From JBOHER01 sp050701115 (GTDB lineage Bacteria; Actinomycetota; Actinomycetes; Mycobacteriales; Pseudonocardiaceae): a DNA stretch of 22,568 nt. Below are positions 15,450 through 21,405 of this stretch, piece after piece (position 1 is the stretch's first letter; every line of letters starts with the position of its first letter). The notes beneath the pieces are model-generated. The model was not told the origin of the DNA, ran no database searches, and saw only the letters and a program-made list of their open reading frames with translations. Location: NCBI GenBank assembly GCA_050701115.1, contig JBOHER010000345.1, positions 1 through 22,568 of the forward strand. The letters are read 5' to 3'. The position numbers and the translations under genes were made by a program.

Positions 15450-15956
15450 TCAGTGGAAATAAGTCCGTCGTGACCAGTCCACAACCGGCTCAGCGCGCCG
15501 CGCCTGCTCATCGACCACCGCGTTGAACACCACACCATGCGCACCGGCTTCGTCTGCGACCAGACCAACGTGTTGCACCCCGATCGCCGCAGCGGGTTGT
15601 TGTGGCCCGCACCCGGCACGAAGCTCGTCCAGAGAGGTGTAAGCCGCCAACAATGGGTGGCCCTGCTCATCGCAGAACAGCTCTAGGTCCACTCGCCGAT
15701 CACCGACGCGAACCGCCCGAGAGGGCATCCACAGCACGGAAACATCCAGGATCTCGAGCACGACCGATTCCAGATCCGGCTGCTCGCGCGGATCAGGCTC
15801 CGGGTAGCGATGCCCCTCCGGGATTGGCATATTCAGCGCGATCACCACGTGACCAAGATCAGTCACAGCGCTCGCTAACTCCGCCGAACTCATGTGCACA
15901 TACGGCTGGCCAGCGCCGCAAGCCTCAACTAGAGCTGAGATCGTCGAGTAGGCCAC
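15450..15956 (-). CDS. SseB-like type VII secretion-associated protein, C-terminal part after an in-frame stop
   Basis: These 168 residues have the SseB-like layout of actinobacterial type VII-associated proteins: ALNMPIPEGHRYPEPDPREQPDLE, an SV.WMPSR.VRVGDRRVDLELF segment, and LLAAYTSLDELRAGCGPQQP, which is the family's hallmark. The GTG at 15956 has no ribosome site. Upstream the same frame continues through TPRNELIA to a TAA at 15981-15983 and beyond it to a strong start at 16115. The sequence is therefore best read as the rear part of a 221-codon gene interrupted by one nonsense codon. If any of it is translated, GTG 15956 or the ATG at 15893 would be the restart. It belongs to the WXG cassette by position and orientation. 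Confidence 0.6.
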   Translation of the reverse strand: MAYSTISALVEACGAGQPYVHMSSAELASAVTDLGHVVIALNMPIPEGHRYPEPDPREQPDLESVVLEILDVSVLWMPSRAVRVGDRRVDLELFCDEQGHPLLAAYTSLDELRAGCGPQQPAAAIGVQHVGLVADEAGAHGVVFNAVVDEQARRAEPVVDWSRRTYFH

Positions 15957-15980
15957 AGCGATCAGTTCGTTCCGCGGCGT

Positions 15981-16115
15981 TTACCGCAGTTCAAGCCCAC
16001 CCTCAGGCGCCAGTAGAACAATAATCCGCTCCGGTAGCCGCTCGCGCAAGTCGTCCAAGCGCACCATGGCCGACGCGATACCTGCACCGGAATGCGTCGG
16101 CTCTCCCCTAGCCAT
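15981..16115 (-). pseudogene. Severed N-terminus of the SseB-like gene (44 codons)
   Basis: ATG 16115 is preceded by a strong AGGGGGAG ribosome site and encodes 44 residues (start MARGEPTHSGAG, end ERIIVLLAPEGGLELR) before TAA at 15981-15983. The following codons, in the same frame and without interruption, lead into the SseB-like segment. One base change at the TAA would restore a 221-residue protein. A short independent leader peptide is the alternative, but frame continuity favours a nonsense mutation. Confidence 0.55.
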
Positions 16116-16368
16116 GAACCGCTCCCCCTGTATCTCGGTGTAGTCGCATACTCGCTATCCGCACTCTGACGTATGCAGGGTACTCGACGGTTCCGGTTCA
16201 GCGCGAGACGGCGCAGGATCAGCAGTTTCGACAAGAACGCGCGCGCCCAGTACGGGAGCGCAGCCGAAAGTCAGAAGGTAGCGTCGTTCGTCTGCGGTAT
16301 TGCTGAGGCGGACCCGTTCCAGCAGACGAATTCGTGAGGTGACTCCGCAAGCGCTGAGAGGCTGCGGT

Positions 16369-16413
16369 ATGGCCATCGAGTTTGAATGCCCTGAGTGCGG
16401 GGCAACAGTTAAA
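16369..16413 (+). pseudogene. Truncated start of a zinc-ribbon protein
   Basis: ATG 16369 has a GAGAGG ribosome site and opens MAIEFECPECGATVKL, the first CPxCG knuckle of a zinc ribbon. Only 15 codons lie before position 16414, where sequence shared with the amidohydrolase relic begins. Beyond that the frame runs antisense through the amidohydrolase to 16764 with no second cysteine pair in a plausible place. It looks like a gene cut off at a rearrangement junction. Confidence 0.45.
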
Positions 16414-16419
16414 CTCGGC

Positions 16420-18081
16420 CTAAGCCTCGAACACCACACGACCGCCGATGACGGTCATTACCGGAGTGACGTTGTGGAGTTCGTGGTCATCGACCGCGAA
16501 CACGTCCTCGGCCAGCACTGTGAGGTCAGCGAAGTTACCGGGCGCGATGCGGCCCTTCTCGTGCTCGCGACCCTCCTGGTATGCGGGCGCGCAGGCCCAG
16601 GCACGCAGCGCCTGCTCCCGGGTGATCCGTTCGGCCGGTCCGCTCACCGTGCCCGATCCGCGAGTCTCGCGCAGGACAAGGGTTTCGATCGCTTGTCGCC
16701 AGTCCGGGTAGGTCACCGGCGCGTCCGAACTGTCTGCGACCACAACACCCGCGTCCACCAGTGAGCGCACCGGCATATTGCGGTGCCACGTGTCGTCGTC
16801 GATCATCCCGCGCAGGCCATCAGAGGCCTGCCACTTGATCAGTGCGTTCGTGTTGGCCACGAAGCCGTGCTTGGCCATCAGCCGTATCGCGCGCAGGCTG
16901 GGGAGATTCGCATGGATGAGCACGTGCCGCGCGCTTGGCCAGGGATCGGCTTCCATCGCGGCGGTGAAGGCATCGACGACCGCATCGCACGCGCGGTCCC
17001 CCGTCGAGTGCACCTGAACCTGGAATCTGTTGCGGTGCAACATTTCTACCACCGAGGTCAGTGCCGCCAGGCGAGTGTCGTCGTCAGTGCCTTCGGTGAC
17101 CAGCGAGCCACAGCAGCCGTCGTCGTAGGGCCGAGACATCCAGGCGGAGCGCAGCACGGGGATGCCGTCAGCGAAGAGCTTGCACCCGCCGATACGTAGC
17201 CAGTCATCACCGAGACCGGTCGACGAACCGACAAATCGCATCGCGTCCTCGATGATGTTCACCGGCGTCCTGACCGACGGCCAGGTCCAGTTCAGCAGCG
17301 TGGTGACCCTGGTGGTCAGCTTCCCGGCGTTGTGCAGAGCGACGTAGTCGCGCAGCATCGGCGGGGTCACGATCGGGTCGGTGACGCTGGTGACTCCCAG
17401 CGCGTTGAGTTCGCGCATCGCCGCGAGAGTCGCGGCTTGCCGGTCCTCGGGCGTTGGATCGGGGATCATGTCGGCGACCAGCGCGACGGCCGACTCATGC
17501 AACTCACCCGTGGGTTCGCCGGTGACCGGATCACGCACGATATGGCCCCCTTCGGGGTCGGGGGTGCTCGCGGTGATTCCACCTGCCTGCAATCCGCGTG
17601 AGTTGGCCCAGGCGGCATGACCCGAGAAATGGTTCAGCAGCACCGGATTGTCCGGGCTGACGTCATCGAGGTCGGCGCGGGTCGGTCCCGAGCCACGCTC
17701 ACGGAGCTCAGCAAGGTTGCGTTCCGTCCAGCCCCAGCCGCGGATCCACGAACCCGGGGGCGCTCCGGCCGCTCGTTCGGAGACCAGATGTCGGATACCG
17801 CGAACGGTCGACACGACGCGGTCACTGATATCGAGGCTGAACGGCGGCCGGGAGAGCCCGAAGAACTGCAAGTGGACGTGTGAGTCGTTGATGCCGGGTA
17901 GGACAGACCCTCCGGCCAGGTCAACCTGCCTGGTCCGCGGTCCGGCGAGTTCGAGAACTTCCCGGTTGGACCCGACCGCCACGATCCGGTCATCCTTGAC
18001 TGCGACGGCCTCCGCGATGATCGAGCGGTCGTCGAAGGTGGCCACTCGTCCGGAGTGCAGGATGAGGTCGCTATCAGACAT
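16420..18081 (-). CDS. YtcJ-like metal-dependent amidohydrolase (Amidohydrolase_3 family)
   Basis: This 553-residue protein has an N-terminal beta sandwich (LILHSGRVATFDD, VAVKDDRIVAVG), the metal motif SHVH (His68/His70) in VLPGINDSHVHL, GWGWTERNL, NHFSGHAAWANS, a TIM-barrel core with QVQVHSTGDRACDA, VLIHANLP and VVADSSDAPV, and the return strand NFADLTVLAEDVF. The length and order match the YtcJ/exoenzyme-regulatory branch, which hydrolyses amides or cyclic N-acyl bonds on unknown small molecules. ATG 18081 has GGAG upstream. The gene is divergent from an IclR regulator with a palindrome between them, so it is probably repressor-controlled and catabolic. Its 3' third is partly duplicated at 12674-12902. 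Substrate unknown. Confidence 0.85.
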   Translation of the reverse strand: MSDSDLILHSGRVATFDDRSIIAEAVAVKDDRIVAVGSNREVLELAGPRTRQVDLAGGSVLPGINDSHVHLQFFGLSRPPFSLDISDRVVSTVRGIRHLVSERAAGAPPGSWIRGWGWTERNLAELRERGSGPTRADLDDVSPDNPVLLNHFSGHAAWANSRGLQAGGITASTPDPEGGHIVRDPVTGEPTGELHESAVALVADMIPDPTPEDRQAATLAAMRELNALGVTSVTDPIVTPPMLRDYVALHNAGKLTTRVTTLLNWTWPSVRTPVNIIEDAMRFVGSSTGLGDDWLRIGGCKLFADGIPVLRSAWMSRPYDDGCCGSLVTEGTDDDTRLAALTSVVEMLHRNRFQVQVHSTGDRACDAVVDAFTAAMEADPWPSARHVLIHANLPSLRAIRLMAKHGFVANTNALIKWQASDGLRGMIDDDTWHRNMPVRSLVDAGVVVADSSDAPVTYPDWRQAIETLVLRETRGSGTVSGPAERITREQALRAWACAPAYQEGREHEKGRIAPGNFADLTVLAEDVFAVDDHELHNVTPVMTVIGGRVVFEA

Positions 18082-18100
18082 CAAAGCTCCGTTACGTAGA

Positions 18101-18118
18101 CGGAAACACATGTTTCGT
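18101..18118. promoter_or_regulatory. Palindrome between amidohydrolase and IclR genes (likely IclR operator)
   Basis: GAAAC (18103-18107) and GTTTC (18112-18116) form an inverted repeat with a 4-base spacer, close to the GGAAA-N-TTTCC style of IclR-family operators. It lies upstream of both divergent starts, 22 bases from the amidohydrolase ATG. An adjacent TAACGTTA (18119-18126) is also palindromic. Binding by the neighbouring IclR protein is inferred from position. Confidence 0.5.
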
Positions 18119-18164
18119 ATAACGTTACTGCTGGGGTGAACGGTTGGACAAGAGAGGACCCGAC

Positions 18165-18932
18165 GTGGCGCGAACCGACCGGAGCGCGGTAGCCAAGGCG
18201 CTCGACCTGCTGAGCGCGCTCGCGGACGCCGATGGCCCGCTGCGGCTGTCCGAGCTCGCCGAACGGGCCGACCTGCACCGGGCAACCGCATATCGCTCGC
18301 TTGCCGAGCTCACGGCACGAAACTTCGTTGTCCGTGACCAGAACGACCATTACATCCTCGGCTGGGCCCTGCTCCGGATGACCCAGAGCCCTGCGGCACG
18401 GCACGCGCTTGGTGATGTGGCGCGCCCGGTACTCACCCGCCTGGCGACGGAAATCGACCGGATCGCCGGGATCGAAGTTCTCGAGCGGGGCGGATGCCGC
18501 GTCATCGACACCGTGCGATCGGCCCGCTATCAGCGCTTCCTCGGATTCGGTGGCGAGGTGTTCGAACCGTGGCGGTCAGCGAGCGGGCTGGTGCTGCTCG
18601 CCTTCAGCGGACCCGCGCACAGTGAACCCTTCCTTGAGCCTGCGGCGGAAGCCGGGGTCGATGTGCCAACCTTGCTCGCGCGACTCGACGAGATCCGTGA
18701 CCAGGGATACGCGTTCTCCGCCGGCGGACTCGACCCCCTCATCGCGGACGTCGCGGTCCCGGTTCTGGGAGCCGGAGGCCACTGCAGGGCGGCGATCTCG
18801 GTGACCGGCTTCGTCCAGGACCTCGACGACGAGATGGTGCAGAGCGCCTGCACAGCGGCCCAAGCGGCGGCCCGTGATCTCCAGGGGCGGCTGTCCGGGC
18901 GGGACCTGAGCTCGGTGGAACGCGTCGGCTGA
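18165..18932 (+). CDS. IclR-family transcriptional regulator
   Basis: This 255-residue regulator has an N-terminal winged HTH (AVAKALDLLSALA, LRLSELAERADLHRATAYRSLAELTARNFV) and the C-terminal GAF-like effector domain (PVLTRLATEIDRIAGIEVL, EPWRSASGLVLLAF, RLDEIRDQGYAFSAGG, IADVAVPVLGAGG, AISVTGF). The GTG at 18165 is chosen for the GAGAGGA site 6 bases upstream. A TTG at 18144 behind GGGGTG is an equally readable alternative that adds seven residues. It is divergent from the amidohydrolase and probably controls it through the palindrome between them. A role over the folate operon, which converges with it, is not supported. Confidence 0.85.
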   Translation: MARTDRSAVAKALDLLSALADADGPLRLSELAERADLHRATAYRSLAELTARNFVVRDQNDHYILGWALLRMTQSPAARHALGDVARPVLTRLATEIDRIAGIEVLERGGCRVIDTVRSARYQRFLGFGGEVFEPWRSASGLVLLAFSGPAHSEPFLEPAAEAGVDVPTLLARLDEIRDQGYAFSAGGLDPLIADVAVPVLGAGGHCRAAISVTGFVQDLDDEMVQSACTAAQAAARDLQGRLSGRDLSSVERVG

Positions 18933-18993
18933 CAGCGATCCGCGCTCGGCGCCCTTGACCTGCCGCACGGCGTTGATCGCACAACGCGCGGGT

Positions 18994-19872
18994 TCAGGAC
19001 ACGCTGGCCCGTGCCGCCTCGACGGTGTGCCTCAGCAGTAACGCCGTCGTGACCGGGCCAACTCCGCCGGGAACCGGGGTCAATGCCCCTGCTGTTTGTC
19101 CGACCCGCTCTGCGTCGACATCGCCGACCAGACTTCCATCCTCGGTGGGGTTGGTGCCGACGTCCACCACGACGGCACCGGATGCGATGTGTTCCCCGCC
19201 GATCAGGCCGGGCTTACCCACCGCGGCGATCACCACGTCCGCCAAGCAGGTGTGCGTCGCCAGCACCGCCGTGCGGGAATGACAGACCGTCACGGTGGAG
19301 TGCCGGGCCAGCAGGAGGTGTGCCAGTGGAGTACCGACGACGGTGGAACGGCCCACAACAACGGAGTGACGGCCAGCGAGCTCTACCCCGTAGTGATCGA
19401 GTATCGCGATGACTGCCTCCGCGGTGGCGGGCGCGAACGCAGGAAACCCGGCGGCAAGCCGCCCCAGGCTTGTGGGGTTGGCCCCGTCGACGTCCTTGGC
19501 CGGGTGGATGGCTGAGGCGAGGCCGGGCAGCGCGACACCGGCTGGCAAGGGCGTCTGCAGAATGATTCCGTGCACCGTGCTGTCGTTGCTCAACGTGGTC
19601 AGGGTGTCGTGAATCAGCTGCGCGGTCGCGGTGGCCCCGAGGTCCACGATGTCGCAGGTAATGCCGGCCTTCTCCGCGGCTTTGGCGATCGATCGGACGT
19701 ACCACACGCTGGATCCGTCGTCCGTGGCGACAACGACCACGAGCTTCGGTGGGGTCCCGTTCGCGGTCAGTTCGGCGGCCGCCTCGGCGCTGTGCGCGCG
19801 AATCGTGGCAGCGAGTTGTGTGCCTGACAGGGAAACCGCGAGCTGCTCGCTGGGCAGAACACTCGCGCTCAT
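18994..19872 (-). CDS. folD: FolD-type methylene-THF dehydrogenase with the catalytic cyclohydrolase lysine replaced
   Basis: This 292-residue FolD oxidises 5,10-methylene-THF with NAD(P). Present are WYVRS (Tyr58), LQTPLP (Gln106), HPAKDVDG (Asp129), the nucleotide loop VVGRSTVVGTP (174-182) and the C-terminal PGGVGPVTTALLL. The family motif Tyr-x-x-x-Lys has Ile62 at the lysine position, which corresponds to human MTHFD1 Lys56, essential for cyclohydrolase activity; only the secondary Lys64 remains. The PCTP motif is also changed, to PATA. The protein is therefore predicted to be mainly a dehydrogenase. Its ATG overlaps the stop of the FchA-like cyclohydrolase gene (ATGA), which would supply the missing step. 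It is the last gene of the one-carbon operon. Confidence 0.87.
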   Translation of the reverse strand: MSASVLPSEQLAVSLSGTQLAATIRAHSAEAAAELTANGTPPKLVVVVATDDGSSVWYVRSIAKAAEKAGITCDIVDLGATATAQLIHDTLTTLSNDSTVHGIILQTPLPAGVALPGLASAIHPAKDVDGANPTSLGRLAAGFPAFAPATAEAVIAILDHYGVELAGRHSVVVGRSTVVGTPLAHLLLARHSTVTVCHSRTAVLATHTCLADVVIAAVGKPGLIGGEHIASGAVVVDVGTNPTEDGSLVGDVDAERVGQTAGALTPVPGGVGPVTTALLLRHTVEAARASVS

Positions 19873-20489
19873 GCGCCGATACCGGCTCGTACTGCGGCGG
19901 TGATCTTGTCCGCGCGGTCGGAGATGATGTCCACGCTGCTGTTCGAGCTGAGCAGTTTCCCTCGCGCGTGGTCGTCGGTGACGCCACCGAGGTTGACTTC
20001 GATATTGACGCGGGCTGTGGTGGCGGCCGCGCGGGCGGCTTCCGCGGCGGCTGCCACGTCGGTGATGACGTTGCGATTGCCGATGGGCAGGAGCCGCTCG
20101 GCCAGGGAAACAACGTCGGCTGCGGCTTCGATCACCTCCGCCGGCGGCTGGCACGCGCCCAGCAGCGCCTCGGCAATGGCCTGAGAGCGGGCGTTCTTGT
20201 CCGCATCGGTGCCCTTGGGTAGCGCGTAGGCCTTGGACACCGCGGTGAACGCGGCCGCGTCTTTCTCCGCCAGCCGCAAGGCATGCATCCGCAGCTGATC
20301 GGAGCCGAGCACAATCCCGTCGATGGTGCCGGCGTGTTCGGCGTAGGAGTCGCCATTGCTGTAACGAGCGACCATGCCCAGCAGCGCAGCGGCTTGGGCC
20401 GCGTGCAGGGCCGCCGTGGTGCCGCCGCCCGGCGCCGGTACCCGCGCGGCGAGTGTGGTCAGGAAGTCATTCATCGTCTGGTCACGCAT
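19869..20489 (-). CDS. fchA: FchA-like methenyl-THF cyclohydrolase (cyclodeaminase/cyclohydrolase family)
   Basis: This 206-residue all-helical protein is of the FTCD C-terminal/FchA family, with the opening RVPAPGGGTTAALHAAQAAALLGMV (PAPGGG at 18-23), LRLAEKDAAAFTAV, and a C-terminal half with LAERLLPIGNRNVITDVAAAAEAARAAA and VNIEVNLGGV. Family members hydrolyse 5,10-methenyl-THF to 10-formyl-THF, or deaminate formimino-THF. No formiminotransferase or histidine-degradation gene is visible here, and the ATGA coupling to a lysine-deficient FolD and the adjacent purU argue for the cyclohydrolase role. ATG 20489 follows AAGGA at about 9 bases; the ATG at 20474 is an alternative. Confidence 0.8.
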   Translation of the reverse strand: MRDQTMNDFLTTLAARVPAPGGGTTAALHAAQAAALLGMVARYSNGDSYAEHAGTIDGIVLGSDQLRMHALRLAEKDAAAFTAVSKAYALPKGTDADKNARSQAIAEALLGACQPPAEVIEAAADVVSLAERLLPIGNRNVITDVAAAAEAARAAATTARVNIEVNLGGVTDDHARGKLLSSNSSVDIISDRADKITAAVRAGIGA

Positions 20490-20528
20490 CAAGGCACATC
20501 CTTCTTGTGTGAGCGGCAAGGGGGCGAA

Positions 20529-21380
20529 CTACCTGAACACCACGGTGCTGTTGCCGTTGAGCAGCACGCGATGCTGGCAGTGCCAGCGCACGGCACGGGA
20601 CAGCGCCAACGCCTCCGCGTCGCGGCCCACTGTCGCCAGGGCACGCGGGTCGTAGCCGTGGTCCACACGCAACACTTCCTGCTCGATGATCGGCCCCTCG
20701 TCCAGATCAGGAGTCACGTAGTGGGCGGTGGCGCCGACATACTTCACGCCACGGTCGTACGCCTGGTGGTACGGCTTGGCGCCCTTGAAACCCGGCAGGA
20801 ACGAGTGGTGGATGTTGATCGCTCGGCCCTCCAGCTTGGTGCAGAGGTCATTGGACAGCACCTGCATGTAGCGGGCGAGCACCACGAGGTCTGCCTGGTA
20901 TTCATCGACCAGTTCGAGCAACCTGCGCTCGGCCTCGGGTTTGGTCTCCGGCGTCACGGGAACATGCACGAACTCCAGACCGGCGGCTTCCGCCATGGGA
21001 CGCAGGTCCGCATGATTGGAGACCACGACCGCGATGTCCGCGCCGAGACTGCCCGCTCGCCACCGGAAGATCAGGTCGTTGAGGCAATGACCGGCCTTCG
21101 ACACCATCACAAGGATGCGGGTCTTCCGCTCGTCGGACAGCCGGAACTCCATCTCGAAATCCCTTGCGACAGCAGCGAATTCCCGGGAGAGGTCGGCGAC
21201 GCTGACCTCCGATGCCGGGCAGGAGAAGGACGTGCGCAGAAACAGCGCGCCTCGGACATCATCGTCGAACTGCTGGTGCTCGACGATGTCACAGCCACGA
21301 TCGACGAGGAACGACGTCACCGCGTGCACGATCCCTGCGCGCTCGGGGCAACTCAGGGTCAAGGTGAAGAGGCGCGCCAC
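20529..21380 (-). CDS. purU: Formyltetrahydrofolate deformylase
   Basis: This 283-residue enzyme hydrolyses 10-formyl-THF to formate and THF. An N-terminal ACT domain (1-80, LFTLTLSCPERAGIVHAVTS) is followed by the formyltransferase-fold domain (from ~88, KTRILVMVSKAGHCLNDL). The catalytic residues of the GART/PurU family lie in INIHHSFLPGFKG (Asn189, His191) and TPDLDEGPII (Asp227). GTG 21380 is chosen because AAGGAGA lies just upstream and homologues begin near this point; the frame is open further upstream into sdaA. It lies 25 bases after sdaA and 39 bases before fchA. Next to a dehydrogenase and cyclohydrolase it completes a route that turns methylene-THF carbon into formate and frees THF, as in methylamine-type or sarcosine catabolism. 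Confidence 0.92.
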   Translation of the reverse strand: MARLFTLTLSCPERAGIVHAVTSFLVDRGCDIVEHQQFDDDVRGALFLRTSFSCPASEVSVADLSREFAAVARDFEMEFRLSDERKTRILVMVSKAGHCLNDLIFRWRAGSLGADIAVVVSNHADLRPMAEAAGLEFVHVPVTPETKPEAERRLLELVDEYQADLVVLARYMQVLSNDLCTKLEGRAINIHHSFLPGFKGAKPYHQAYDRGVKYVGATAHYVTPDLDEGPIIEQEVLRVDHGYDPRALATVGRDAEALALSRAVRWHCQHRVLLNGNSTVVFR

Positions 21381-21405
21381 GATGTTCTCCTTGGTTTCAG
21401 GGGTT

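Noticed and set aside
15239..15670. An upstream extension of the WXG-like gene by 144 codons
   Set aside because: The extension is Arg/Trp/Ser-rich, overlaps the SseB-like gene, and lacks similarity. ATG 15238 has a good GGAGG site.
16414..16764. Zinc-ribbon frame continuing to 16764 as a genuine overlapping gene
   Set aside because: It runs antisense through the amidohydrolase C-terminus, has no second CPxC knuckle, and its sequence is explained by the amidohydrolase coding strand.
12674..17079. Classical integrase-driven genomic island with att sites
   Set aside because: The repeat layout fits, but no integrase, tRNA gene or short perfect att core was found, and the repeated segment is long. 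Kept only as one of two explanations.
18944..18990. Possible terminator between the convergent IclR and folD genes
   Set aside because: The short gap is GC-rich but shows no convincing hairpin with a T-tract.
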